From positions 1 to 64,000 of the forward strand of contig CANLXI010000005.1 in NCBI GenBank assembly GCA_947495035.1: 64,000 nt of DNA, read 5' to 3'. Both the position numbers and the translations under genes were made by a program. A model generated the notes under the pieces. That model was not told the origin of the DNA. It ran no database searches and saw nothing but the letters and a program-made list of their open reading frames with translations. This stretch comes from an uncultured Granulosicoccus sp. (GTDB taxonomy: Bacteria; Pseudomonadota; Gammaproteobacteria; Granulosicoccales; Granulosicoccaceae). Positions 18,892-27,511 of the stretch are shown piece after piece; the stretch's first letter is position 1, and each line of letters opens with the position of its first letter.

Positions 18892-20088
18892 TTGAACGCC
18901 CATACAAGTACACTGGTCGAGAAGCTGGCACCTGTGTCAGCCCTGCGCCGTCGCGAATCCGGTTCCGCCGTTCGCGTCACGAGCACTGAGCTGTTCTTCG
19001 ACCTGGTCTACGTGTTTTCGATCATTCAGCTGTCGCACTTTCTGCTGGAGCATCAAAGTGCGGTGGGTGCCTTGCAAGCGGTAATCCTGTTCGCTGCGGT
19101 CTGGTGGGCCTGGAATTACACCGCATGGGCTGCGAACTGGCTTGATCCAGACCATCAGGGTGGGCGTGTCCTGATGATCTTTCTGATGGCGTGTGCCTTG
19201 ATCATGGCCATCGCCATGCCCTATGCCTTCACCGAGCGGGCAGGTCTTTTCGTGGGTGCCTACGTGACCATGTCGCTGGTGCGTGCAGGCTGGATGGCTC
19301 TTCTGTTGCGCAACCAGCGCATGGGGAGGAACTACGCTCAGCTGGGGGCCTGGAGTACGCTGTCGGCCGTCTTGTGGATCTGCGGGGCCGTTGCGGAACC
19401 CTTGCGCCTGGAATTGTGGCTGTTGGCCGTTGTGGTCGATTATGCTGCTCCTTATGTCGGATTCTGGCTGCCAGGCTTTGGTGCTACCAGCATGGAAAGC
19501 TGGACGCTGGAGGGCTTGCACTTGCTCGAACGCAATCAGCTCGTATTCATCATTGCACTGGGTGAGTCGATTCTTCTGCTTGGCGGTACTCTTGTGGGCA
19601 GTACGCTTGATGCAGGGGTGGTTCTCGCCGCAGCCATCGGGTTCCTGATCATCGTGGCGCTGTGGTGGATCTATTTCGTCGGTACGTTTCACGAAGGTGA
19701 GCACGCGTTTGAAACCAGGGCCGAGCAGACGAAGCTTGCTCGCTCCGGGCTGGCTTACGCTCATGGCATCATGGTCTGCGGCGCGATTGTCGTGGCCGTG
19801 TCGATCGAGGAGATCATTGCGCACCCGGTGGAAGCCGCGCATCTGCCCACAATACTGGTCGCCGTTGCCGGACCGCTGATCTTTCTGGCAGGAAACGCAC
19901 TGTTCCGACGAAGCATCGCACGCCCTCTGCCGGGGGCATTACCGCTGACAGGTCTCGTGATTGTCGCAATCGGCCTTCTAATTCAAGTGACGCATGCACC
20001 TGCGCTACTGCTGGGACTGGGCGTGTTGTTCCCGATGCTCACGCTCGCGTACCGACTCGGTCGCCATGCTCATGCTGTTGAAGCATGA
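18892..20088 (+). CDS. ltrA: Low-temperature-requirement A (LtrA) family membrane protein
   Basis: A 398-residue polytopic inner-membrane protein of the LtrA family. The conserved VTSTELFFDLVYVFSIIQLSH begins near residue 30, and about ten hydrophobic spans follow; ERNQLVFIIALGESIL is the second typical motif. The biochemical role of the family is not settled. I choose the TTG at 18892 because CGGAG lies 6 bp upstream; the earlier TTG at 18826 has no such site. It heads a three-gene operon with a channel (ATGA overlap) and a small membrane protein. Confidence 0.85.
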   Translation: MNAHTSTLVEKLAPVSALRRRESGSAVRVTSTELFFDLVYVFSIIQLSHFLLEHQSAVGALQAVILFAAVWWAWNYTAWAANWLDPDHQGGRVLMIFLMACALIMAIAMPYAFTERAGLFVGAYVTMSLVRAGWMALLLRNQRMGRNYAQLGAWSTLSAVLWICGAVAEPLRLELWLLAVVVDYAAPYVGFWLPGFGATSMESWTLEGLHLLERNQLVFIIALGESILLLGGTLVGSTLDAGVVLAAAIGFLIIVALWWIYFVGTFHEGEHAFETRAEQTKLARSGLAYAHGIMVCGAIVVAVSIEEIIAHPVEAAHLPTILVAVAGPLIFLAGNALFRRSIARPLPGALPLTGLVIVAIGLLIQVTHAPALLLGLGVLFPMLTLAYRLGRHAHAVEA

Positions 20089-20747
20089 GTTACCAGAGAA
20101 AGACCTGCCTGGATTCCGGTGTCTTGAAGACCGGAGGTCTGCTCCTTGCAGTCATTCTGCACAATCTGATATACCCCCTCTCTACAGGCAAGGGTATCGG
20201 GCCGGTCGTCTTCTATTGCGTTTACGCATCGATGTTCGTCGTGGCCACCTGGTTGCTCACCGATTCGACAGGCCTTCGCATCTCGGCAACGGGTAGTGGT
20301 CTGGCTGTATTGTTGTCCGGACTCGTGAATGCCTTCGCGCCCACGGCCGCGACGGGGATGGCCGTCTATGTGACCTCCATGGTCTATCACGGAGTGATCA
20401 TCATTGTGCTTGCGCGCTATACCTTCATGGCGCACGACGTCTTCACCGATGTGATCCTTGCGGCGACGTCGTTATACCTGATCATTGGATCATCTTTCGC
20501 GGCGATTTTCGCCTGTATTGAAGCACTGGCCCCCGGTTCATTTGTTTCCGCTTCGGGAATGGTGCTGGACTGGCAGCAGCTCCTGTACTTCAGCTACGTG
20601 ACGCTCACAAGTCTCGGCTACGGCGACATTCTCCCCGCGGGTTTTTACGCGCAGGCGTTTGCTGCGTTTGAGGCGATTGTGGGCGTTCTCTACACGGTCA
20701 TCTTGCTGTCTCGCCTGGTCGGCATGCACACCGCTGCGAGAGCTTGA
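20085..20747 (+). CDS. Potassium-channel-type membrane protein (ion channel family)
   Basis: A 220-residue membrane protein with several hydrophobic spans; the last two flank a pore loop with the selectivity filter TLTSLGYGD (residues about 173-181), typical of the two-TM ion channel family. The N-terminal 140 residues add about four further spans, so it is more than a bare pore module. No RCK/TrkA-N regulatory domain is attached. The start overlaps the LtrA stop (ATGA), so the two are likely co-translated. Confidence 0.85.
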   Translation: MSYQRKTCLDSGVLKTGGLLLAVILHNLIYPLSTGKGIGPVVFYCVYASMFVVATWLLTDSTGLRISATGSGLAVLLSGLVNAFAPTAATGMAVYVTSMVYHGVIIIVLARYTFMAHDVFTDVILAATSLYLIIGSSFAAIFACIEALAPGSFVSASGMVLDWQQLLYFSYVTLTSLGYGDILPAGFYAQAFAAFEAIVGVLYTVILLSRLVGMHTAARA

Positions 20748-20772
20748 TAACGAACAACGGAGGAATTTCACG

Positions 20773-21051
20773 ATGCATACGGTCATGGTATTGTCAGGTG
20801 GTTTTGTGCTGCTCGCGATTTTCTGCGGCATCGGTTGGTTTCGGGCTCGTGAAGCCGGCCTCGGTCGGGCGGTACAGCTGTTCATTCCCGTCTGGTTTGT
20901 CGCAGCGCTTGTCAATATGGCGGTCGGGGTTTTGGGTGCGGGCTATACCGTGATGGAAGAGCTGCCGATTCTCCTGGTGATTTTCGCCATTCCCGCTGAG
21001 GTGGCATGGCTTCTGGGGCGGCGATTCGAGCGGACACGCCCTGGCGGTTAG
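20773..21051 (+). CDS. Small membrane protein, unknown
   Basis: A 92-residue protein with about three hydrophobic spans (residues 4-20, 35-57, 64-80) and a basic C-terminus. The ATG at 20773 has GGAGGAA 7 bp upstream, a strong ribosome-binding site, so it is very likely expressed. Third gene of the ltrA-channel operon, 25 bp after the channel stop. I do not recognise the family; an accessory subunit of the channel or LtrA protein is a guess from context. Confidence 0.75.
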   Translation: MHTVMVLSGGFVLLAIFCGIGWFRAREAGLGRAVQLFIPVWFVAALVNMAVGVLGAGYTVMEELPILLVIFAIPAEVAWLLGRRFERTRPGG

Positions 21052-21343
21052 TCAGCCCGGCTTTCGTGTCCATCATCTTCTCGTGCAAGCCAGGGCCAAG
21101 TGCTTCACCGTGCGCAAAACAGAAGCAGGGAGTCCATGGCTAGACTTTCGTAAGCTTGTTGCCTTCACGCCAGGGGAGTATCTATTGAAGCTCCAGACGG
21201 GCGTGCGTCGTTTTTCGCCTCGATGGATCCTTCATGGATTGGCAACCTGCGTCCTGCGCTACTTCCGTACGTGAATCATGTTGGCTCGACGCGATTCGTC
21301 CGATCAGAGTTCAGTAGAACCACTGTTCAAACAGGAGTGGAAA

Positions 21344-21799
21344 ATGGCGAAGAAGATCAGCAAGGATTTACAAGGCTGGCCGGGTGGGGCAGTCAGAATA
21401 TCAATGGCAGCATCGGTTGCCAACGATCTGGATACGTTCAAGAAAGGGGTGGCTGCGTTCGCGGAAAGGCTCGGTTGTCCTGAGTGCTTCTCGGGTTTCG
21501 ACTGCACATTCGAGAGTGAGCGAGATTTCATCATCGACAAGAAGTTGGCGGTGAAGCCCACGGCGGTCCGCGCCGGACAAGCGGTCTCTCGTGGTGTCAG
21601 AGAGCGCAGGGTCACAGTGCCCATTGCACCCAGTGTGGAGTACGACCTGAAACAGATACTGAAGACGATCGATATTCTGGGCAAGCGTATCGGGCCACAT
21701 TGGGAGCAAGGCGGACAGGCCATGTGCTGCTCGGGGTTTGATGTGACGTTCGAGCGAGAGCTGAGAATCATCACCGATGGCGGTGAATTCCCCAATTAG
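21344..21799 (+). CDS. Internally duplicated Cys/CSGFD-motif protein, possible MNIO substrate or partner
   Basis: A 151-residue protein I cannot assign to a known family. AGGAG sits 6 bp before the ATG at 21344. It is built from two related halves: residues 17-65 and 89-144 align as V-I-A-SV--DL ... C-SGFD-TFE-E--I--D. The first half ends ECFSGFDCTFESERDF (C45, C48, C54), the second MCCSGFDVTFERELRI (C128, C129). No signal peptide or membrane span is seen. Its last 23 bp overlap the next gene, a DUF692 (MNIO) enzyme, implying translational coupling. Since DUF692 enzymes act on Cys, Asp or Asn side chains of genetically linked peptides, this protein may be their substrate; a binding partner is the alternative. 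Confidence 0.75.
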   Translation: MAKKISKDLQGWPGGAVRISMAASVANDLDTFKKGVAAFAERLGCPECFSGFDCTFESERDFIIDKKLAVKPTAVRAGQAVSRGVRERRVTVPIAPSVEYDLKQILKTIDILGKRIGPHWEQGGQAMCCSGFDVTFERELRIITDGGEFPN

Positions 21800-23255
21800 C
21801 CAGAGTTGGCTGGAATTGCCGGAGATGGGGGTGGGTATCACCTTCTCTTCGGCAATCGAGCCGATTCTGCGTCATCAGGCCGACCTGGTTGATGTCATCG
21901 AGGTCGAGCCTCAGACGACGTGGCTGGATACGGGCGCAGACAGCAATCGCTACCGTCAACCCGAGGAGGTGGCCCGACATATTCGTGAGCTGCCTTTCAA
22001 CAAGCTGGTGCACAGTATCGGCGTGCCGGTGGGGGGAAGCAATAATCACGACCCGAATCAGACCACGCTGTTGCGTGACATCATTCAGGATCTGGGATCG
22101 CCCTGGGCAAGCGAACACCTCAACTTCAATAGTACCGAAGCGTTCCAGACCGGATTCTTTCTTCCACCTCGTCAGAGCGAGCAGGGCGTTGACGTGGTTG
22201 TCGATTCGATCCGACGGTTGCGGGATGAACTGGGGATACATCTGGCTGTCGAGACGGGTGTCAATTATCTGGCCTCTCGGCCTGATGAAATGGCGGATGG
22301 AGACTTCGTGGCGGCGGTCGCGACGCAGGCCGACTCCGGCATCTTGCTGGACTTGCACAACATTCACACCAACGCCCTGAATGGTCGTCAGCCTGTTGAT
22401 GCGTTCATCGATCAGTTGCCACTGGAGCGCGTCTGGGAGGTGCATCTGGCCGGTGGATTCTGGATGGACGGCTACTGGCTGGACGCGCACTCCGGGCCGA
22501 TTCCCGACGCGCTGTTCACGCAGTCAAGGGAAATCGTCGCCCGGTTGCCGAATCTCAAGGCAATCATCTTCGAGATCTATCCATCCTTTGTCGAATCCGT
22601 CGGATTGGATGAGATCTGCTGGCAATTGGAACGGCTCAGAGAATTGTGGACATTGCGTGGCTCTCGGCGTGATCCAGCTGGACAGCGTGATGCCGGAGCC
22701 CACGCTCCCGAGCCCAGGCCTGTGGAGCAACGAGATGAGGACACGGTGACGCCGGTGGCCTGGCAGACCGAGCTGGGTTCGCTTGTCATCGGAAAACCAC
22801 CCGAGCAGGAACTGGGCAGGGAACTGGCCAACGATGAGGGGCTTGCATTGTTGCAGAAATTGTCTCTGGAGTTTCGTGCATCGATGATCACCAGTAATCT
22901 GCGGCGCACTACGCGACTGCTGATACTCGCACTCGGCGAGCCGGTATATCGCGCCATTCTGGCCGAATACCGCAAGAACGTCACACCCAATCTGTTCGCT
23001 GCGACGGAGGCACGAGCATTTGCCGGATTCATCCAGGGGCTGGATATCAATGTGCCGCAGCTCGCCGAAGTCATCGAGTTCGAGATTGCCATACTGGAGA
23101 CACTGATTGACGGTGAAACGCGGCTGGTGCGCTTCGAGTTCGACCCCCTCCCGATGCTGCTTGCTCTGGGAGAGGGCACGCTGCCGGATGAGCCGGGTCG
23201 AGCTGGTCTGTTCGAAATCGAGATTACGCCGGACAACGCGCAATCGATATTCTGA
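21777..23255 (+). CDS. DUF692 (MNIO) family enzyme with extra C-terminal domain
   Basis: A 492-residue protein whose first 295 residues form a DUF692 TIM-barrel, the multinuclear non-heme iron oxidase family of MbnB, TglH and BufB. Likely metal ligands: H79 (KLVHSIG), E113-H114 (SEHLNF), E159 (AVETGVNYL), D192/H194/N195 (LLDLHNIH), H223 (EVHLAGG), D236/H238 (DAHSGPIPDALF) and E266. After a Pro/Glu-rich linker (about 298-325) residues 335-490 form a second helical domain with YRAILAEYRKNVTPNLFAAT and VPQLAEVIEFEIA, which by eye resembles the DUF2063/BufC partner proteins of other MNIO systems. A natural fusion of enzyme and substrate-recruiting domain is my inference. The start overlaps the upstream CSGFD protein by 23 bp. 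Confidence 0.85.
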   Translation: MAVNSPISQSWLELPEMGVGITFSSAIEPILRHQADLVDVIEVEPQTTWLDTGADSNRYRQPEEVARHIRELPFNKLVHSIGVPVGGSNNHDPNQTTLLRDIIQDLGSPWASEHLNFNSTEAFQTGFFLPPRQSEQGVDVVVDSIRRLRDELGIHLAVETGVNYLASRPDEMADGDFVAAVATQADSGILLDLHNIHTNALNGRQPVDAFIDQLPLERVWEVHLAGGFWMDGYWLDAHSGPIPDALFTQSREIVARLPNLKAIIFEIYPSFVESVGLDEICWQLERLRELWTLRGSRRDPAGQRDAGAHAPEPRPVEQRDEDTVTPVAWQTELGSLVIGKPPEQELGRELANDEGLALLQKLSLEFRASMITSNLRRTTRLLILALGEPVYRAILAEYRKNVTPNLFAATEARAFAGFIQGLDINVPQLAEVIEFEIAILETLIDGETRLVRFEFDPLPMLLALGEGTLPDEPGRAGLFEIEITPDNAQSIF

Positions 23256-23469
23256 GAGGCGGGGCTGATTGACGAGCCCGCGATATTCACAGATGCTTAC
23301 CGGGTGGGAGTGCCGCTCGAGCGGTCGGGTCAGGGCGTCCTGCTGGCAAGCTCTTTGTGAAATATTTCCGATAGCGGCGTATACGGTAGGATATTTTTTC
23401 ATCTCATGTCGAAAAACGAGTCGTGCAGACGTCCTTGAGTCATGAACCCTCTGACAGGACTGATCCGAC

Positions 23470-23862
23470 ATGCTGTTTTCAACGACGCCGATCTACGCTC
23501 TGGCTATCGCGCTCATCTGGCTTGTACTGTGGCTCCGGGTGAGCGCATTGCGATCGAGAATGGGGCAATCCATGGGGGATGGTGGCAATCCCGTGTTGTT
23601 GCAACGTATTCGACAACATGGGAATTGTGCCGACTGGTCAGCTTTGGTGCTGATTCTCATGATTCTGGCTGAAGGCATGAATACTTCAGCCCTCTATCTG
23701 CACATCTCCGGCGCATTGCTGGTGTTGGGGCGTGTCGCCCATCCCTTCGGGCTGCAAATCGACAACGCAGCTCACCCGTTGCGCTATGTCGGCAACGGCT
23801 CCAACATCCTTGCCACCATCAATCTCATGGTGTGCATGGCTGTCAACCTCCCCGGTCTTTGA
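23470..23862 (+). CDS. MAPEG-family membrane protein
   Basis: A 130-residue protein with four hydrophobic spans and the MAPEG pattern: VLLQRIRQHGNCADWSALVLILMILAE and the GRVAHPFG stretch. MAPEG proteins include membrane glutathione transferases and related eicosanoid enzymes; bacterial members are mostly uncharacterised. It precedes the DGPF/ECF42 genes in the same direction by 28 bp, so it may belong to a stress or detoxification unit. Confidence 0.88.
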   Translation: MLFSTTPIYALAIALIWLVLWLRVSALRSRMGQSMGDGGNPVLLQRIRQHGNCADWSALVLILMILAEGMNTSALYLHISGALLVLGRVAHPFGLQIDNAAHPLRYVGNGSNILATINLMVCMAVNLPGL

Positions 23863-23890
23863 GACTGCTTACTTGTAAGGAAGAAATCCG

Positions 23891-24250
23891 ATGAAATACA
23901 TGCTGTTGATCTATAACGACCCCGCTCGAGAGCCTGTCCATGGCACACCTGAATTCGAAAAGATGATGGCCGGTTTCTTCGCTGCCAATGATCAGATGAA
24001 GGCTGACGGTGTACTGTGCGATGGTGAAGGGCTGCAGGGCATCGAGGCGGCCACCTCGCTTCGAATCACATCGGGAAAGGTCGAGACCATGGATGGCCCC
24101 TTTGCCGAGACCCGTGAACATCTGGGGGGATACTATGTGGTGGATGTGCCGGATCTGGATGCCGCCTTGAAGTACGCCGCTCTGATTCCGTCTGCGAAGT
24201 TCGGTACCATCGAGGTGCGACCCTTGATGGATTACAACCCCGCTGGCTGA
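23891..24250 (+). CDS. DGPF/YciI-domain protein
   Basis: A 119-residue protein with the YCII-related fold: MKYMLLIYNDP at the start and the signature DGPFAETREHLGGYYVVDV at about residues 67-85. An AAGGAAG site lies 7 bp before the ATG. Such DGPF proteins are the constant genomic neighbours of ECF42 sigma factors and are thought to be their targets; the sigma factor gene follows 5 bp later here. Its enzymatic role is not known. Confidence 0.9.
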   Translation: MKYMLLIYNDPAREPVHGTPEFEKMMAGFFAANDQMKADGVLCDGEGLQGIEAATSLRITSGKVETMDGPFAETREHLGGYYVVDVPDLDAALKYAALIPSAKFGTIEVRPLMDYNPAG

Positions 24251-24255
24251 TCAGC

Positions 24256-25485
24256 ATGAACGATGCCGCCCCCGAAACCATCGCCGTGACTCATGTCATT
24301 GATGATGTGCTGCGCCGTGATCGGGGGCGTTTGCTGGCCGGTCTGATGACTCGGTTGGGTGATTTTCAGCTGGCCGAGGATGCCTTGCAGGAGGCGTGCA
24401 TGTCGGCTCTGAAGCACTGGAGTCGAATGGGTGCCCCGCACGATCCTCTGGCCTGGCTGATGAAGGTCGGGCTCAACAAGGGCATCGACCACATGCGTGC
24501 CGGGCAGCGGGAAACCCGAAAATCGAACGACTTGCGAAGGGTTTCTCCCGAGTACATTGATAGTGAGCTGCCAGAGACCATCCCGGATGAGCGTCTTCGC
24601 CTGATCTTCACTTGCTGTCATCCGGCGCTGGAAGAGAAGTCGCGTGTGGCATTGACCCTGCGTACCGTGTGCAATCTGACGACTCGTGAGATTGCCGCCG
24701 CCTTTCTCGATACCGAACAGACCATGGGGCAGCGCCTGTCCCGGGCCAAGGCAAAGATCAGGCTCAAGGGAATCGCTTACAGGGTTCCCGAACCGGATCA
24801 ATGGCAGAGCCGACTCGAAACGGTACTCTCGACCGTGTACCTGATCTTCACCACCGGCTATGTGACCGAAGATGACAGCGCTCGGGATCTGTGCCGGGAA
24901 GGGATTTTTCTGGCGCGCCTGTTGAATCATCTCAAACCGGGTGAACCGGAAATGGAAGGAGTTCTGGCGCTGATGCTGTTGACAGAGGCCCGGCGGTCTG
25001 CGCGTATCGATGCGGACGGGGTCATGGTACCGGTGGAATCGCAGGATCCGGCACATTGGCAGGACGAGTTCATCGCGGAGGCGCAGGCGGTTCTGGAAGG
25101 TGCTATCCGGAAGCGGGCTCCCGGTCCCTTTCAGATCAAGGCTGCCATTGCCGATTGTCACATGATGCGTCCGGGGCCGGACTGGCCGCAGATGTCTCTG
25201 CTGTATCAGTCTCTCTGGGCCTTCGAGCCGACACCGGTTGTGGCTCTGAACTGGTCGGTGGTCATGGCCGAGACCGGTCGCGCCGAGCTGGCATTGGAAA
25301 AGCTGGGCGAACTGCAATCCGAGCTCGAAGAATATCAACCCTGGCACGCTGCCCGTGCTCATGTGCTGGAGAAGGTCGGGCGAATCGGCGAGGCGTGTGC
25401 GGCCTATGATCAGGCGATTCGCATCGCACCGAATGCCGCAGCGCGCAGACTGCTGGAAAGAAAGCGTCAGGTGATCCTGTCCTGA
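24256..25485 (+). CDS. ECF42-type RNA polymerase sigma factor with C-terminal extension
   Basis: A 409-residue sigma factor. Region 2 lies at about residues 20-90 (GDFQLAEDALQEACMSALKHW) and region 4 at about 130-180 (LTLRTVCNLTTREIAAAFLDTEQTMGQRLSRAKAKI). A roughly 220-residue helical C-terminus with TPR-like repeats (VALNWSVVMAETGRAELALEKLGEL, AHVLEKVGRIGEACAAYDQAI) is the mark of the ECF42 group, which lacks an anti-sigma factor and is controlled through this extension. It follows the DGPF gene by 5 bp. Confidence 0.93.
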   Translation: MNDAAPETIAVTHVIDDVLRRDRGRLLAGLMTRLGDFQLAEDALQEACMSALKHWSRMGAPHDPLAWLMKVGLNKGIDHMRAGQRETRKSNDLRRVSPEYIDSELPETIPDERLRLIFTCCHPALEEKSRVALTLRTVCNLTTREIAAAFLDTEQTMGQRLSRAKAKIRLKGIAYRVPEPDQWQSRLETVLSTVYLIFTTGYVTEDDSARDLCREGIFLARLLNHLKPGEPEMEGVLALMLLTEARRSARIDADGVMVPVESQDPAHWQDEFIAEAQAVLEGAIRKRAPGPFQIKAAIADCHMMRPGPDWPQMSLLYQSLWAFEPTPVVALNWSVVMAETGRAELALEKLGELQSELEEYQPWHAARAHVLEKVGRIGEACAAYDQAIRIAPNAAARRLLERKRQVILS

Positions 25486-25556
25486 GGCTCCGAAAACACC
25501 CGCGAGCAGGGACATTTGGGCGATGGAAACGCGACGGTGGCAATCAGTCTCATCGG

Positions 25557-25584
25557 CCCACTGTTCATACGTTCGTACAGTGGG
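25557..25584. terminator. Hairpin between convergent genes
   Basis: CCCACTGT (25557-25564) and ACAGTGGG (25577-25584) form a perfect 8-bp stem with a 12-nt loop, centred in the 116 bp between the convergent sigma-factor and VOC genes. There is no T-run, so termination by this hairpin alone is uncertain. Confidence 0.45.
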
Positions 25585-25601
25585 TCTCGATGAACGGCAG
25601 G

Positions 25602-25982
25602 CTACTTCATGGAGTTGAAACCGATCATGTTGCCTTCGGTATCCTGACACAGCAGTATCCAGCCAAAATCGCCGATCGAGAATTTCGGCCTGACCACGAC
25701 ACCGCCGGCATCGGCAACTCGCTCCTGCTGTACGGCACAGTCTTCAACCATGAAATACACGATGGTGCCGCCGATACCGGGGCTTGCGTGAGGTGACTTG
25801 GTCAAGGCGCCTCCGGCTCCATAGACGCTCATGTCTGCGGGAAAGCTCATCATCTGCGACTCGCCGGTGGGGTCACCCATGGGTTCCAGGCTGGATCCGA
25901 GCAGGGTTTCGTAAAAGGCCACGGCTCGGTCCATATCATCAACGAAGATATCGAACCATCCGACTGCGTTCATCTTGCTCAT
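25602..25982 (-). CDS. VOC-family (glyoxalase/bleomycin-resistance-like) protein
   Basis: A 126-residue single-module VOC protein: GWFDIFVDDMDRAVAFYETLLG at the start and ILLCQDTEGNMIGF at the end, the paired beta-alpha-beta-beta-beta halves of the family. Members are metal-dependent lyases, dioxygenases or drug-binding proteins; the substrate cannot be read from the sequence. It is followed upstream, in the same direction, by an NTF2-like gene 45 bp away. Confidence 0.9.
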   Translation of the reverse strand: MSKMNAVGWFDIFVDDMDRAVAFYETLLGSSLEPMGDPTGESQMMSFPADMSVYGAGGALTKSPHASPGIGGTIVYFMVEDCAVQQERVADAGGVVVRPKFSIGDFGWILLCQDTEGNMIGFNSMK

Positions 25983-26027
25983 CGTGTTTTCCTTTGTGGT
26001 GTTGGTCGTGTCAAAAAGGGGAGTTGT

Positions 26028-26432
26028 TCAGGCGGCTGTGCCTTGTGTCTGTTCGTCTGTGTCTACAATACTCTCCAGATGCCAGATCTTGGAGACGATC
26101 TGCCAGCCATCCTGGCCGTGCACGAAACCCAGATGATCCACGAAAACGTTCTGATGGGCCCGAATGCGGATCTTCACGGTTGCGCTGATCGGGGACAGAA
26201 AGTCGATCAGCAGTACTTCGGCCTGGCGCGTCTGGCCCTTGCTGGCAGGCGACACACGACCTGCAACATCGCGGCGGAAGCTGTCTATCGGCTCGACAAA
26301 AACGGTGCCGTTATCCGCGTCGAAGAGGCTGGATTGCGGATGGAACACGGCATTCAGTTTGTCGACATCGCAGTGATGAATGGCGTCGAAGTAGGTATCG
26401 ATTGCGGCCAACAGTTCTGTATGGATAGTCAT
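26028..26432 (-). CDS. NTF2-like (lumazine-binding/SnoaL-like) protein
   Basis: A 134-residue protein with the NTF2-like opening LAAIDTYFDAIHHCDVDKLNAVFHPQSSLF and a closing WQIVSKIWHLES. Similar small cone-fold proteins are annotated as nuclear transport factor 2 family and act as isomerases, hydrolases or ligand-binding proteins; no function is assigned here. First gene of a leftward pair with the VOC gene, and divergent from the DJ-1/AraC regulator, which likely controls it through the 98-bp shared promoter region. Confidence 0.88.
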   Translation of the reverse strand: MTIHTELLAAIDTYFDAIHHCDVDKLNAVFHPQSSLFDADNGTVFVEPIDSFRRDVAGRVSPASKGQTRQAEVLLIDFLSPISATVKIRIRAHQNVFVDHLGFVHGQDGWQIVSKIWHLESIVDTDEQTQGTAA

Positions 26433-26530
26433 TGTCTTTTCTGCGTGTCAATGTGTTGAACACAGTTTGCGACCAACAGAGAGTTTGTAGTACTGTCATA
26501 ATTGACATTACACAGTCGGATACTGCCAAT

Positions 26531-27511
26531 ATGGGCAAATTTGCCAATTTCCCCGAAAAACATCCGCTGGTGTGTGCCATTGCCTATGACGGTTTGTGCA
26601 CTTTCGAGTTCGGCATCGCCGTGGAGCTGTTTGCGTTGCCACGACCCGAGTTCGAGAACTGGTATCGCTTCGCGACGGTCAAGGCAGAGCCCGGGCCCAT
26701 ACGTGCCGTCGGGGGCATTACCGTCGACGCGCAGGATGATCTGGGTCTGCTGACCGAGGCCAGCCTCATCATCGTGCCGGGGTGGCGCGGTGCAGATACC
26801 CCAGTGCCGGAAGAGCTGTGCGCGGCTCTGTACGCCGCCCACGAACGCGGTGCACGGGTCGCCTCCATCTGCTCCGGTGTTTTCGTACTGGCGGCAGCGG
26901 GACTCCTGAACGGAAAGCGTGCGACAACCCACTGGCGTTATACGGACAAGCTGGCGGCGCAGTATCCTGAGGTCAGTGTGGACCCCGATGTGCTGTTTGT
27001 CGAAAGTGAGCGCGTGTTGACGTCTGCCGGTTCGGCGGCAGGGCTGGATCTGGGACTGCACATCATTCGGCAGGATTTCGGGGCGCAGGTTGCCGCGTCC
27101 GTGGCGAGGCGGCTGGTGCTGCCTGCTCAAAGAGATGGCGGCCAGCGCCAATTCGTGCCCCGCCCGAAACCCCGCGCGCGTGTTGGTTCTGGACTGTCTG
27201 CATTGCAGGATCGTATTCGGGCGTCGATAGACGAGGATTGGCCGATCGAGCGCATGGCCGACGCAGCCGCTACCAGCAGTCGAACGCTGGCACGACGGTT
27301 TCACGAGGAGGCAGGCACGACCCCGTTGAACTGGCTGAAGGTCGAGCGTATCTCACGGGCTGCGGAATTGCTGGAAAACAGCACCATTCCGTTGTCGGAT
27401 GTCTGGGAGGTCTGCGGGTTTGGTTCTGCAGAAACCTTTCGCCGGGAATTTCGAAAATCGATGGGTATTCCACCCATGCGATACCGCGAGCGCCTGGGTG
27501 CGCCGTCATGA
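26531..27511 (+). CDS. DJ-1/PfpI-AraC family transcriptional regulator (FtrA/GlxA type)
   Basis: A 326-residue regulator with an N-terminal DJ-1/PfpI-like domain (nucleophile elbow ASICSGVFVLAAAGLL near residue 115) and a C-terminal AraC helix-turn-helix pair (SSRTLARRFHEEAGTTPLNWLKVERI and DVWEVCGFGSAETFRREFRKSMG). I choose the ATG at 26531, since the earlier in-frame start at 26432 coincides with the divergent NTF2-like gene. Regulators of this kind respond to small nitrogenous or aldehyde compounds. Confidence 0.9.
   Translation: MGKFANFPEKHPLVCAIAYDGLCTFEFGIAVELFALPRPEFENWYRFATVKAEPGPIRAVGGITVDAQDDLGLLTEASLIIVPGWRGADTPVPEELCAALYAAHERGARVASICSGVFVLAAAGLLNGKRATTHWRYTDKLAAQYPEVSVDPDVLFVESERVLTSAGSAAGLDLGLHIIRQDFGAQVAASVARRLVLPAQRDGGQRQFVPRPKPRARVGSGLSALQDRIRASIDEDWPIERMADAAATSSRTLARRFHEEAGTTPLNWLKVERISRAAELLENSTIPLSDVWEVCGFGSAETFRREFRKSMGIPPMRYRERLGAPS

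Noticed and set aside
24232..25650. Long antisense open frame (about 470 codons) over the ECF42 gene
   Set aside because: The plus-strand frame has clear sigma region 2 and 4 motifs; the antisense translation is low-complexity in His/Arg/Gln with no motif, typical of a shadow frame at this base composition.
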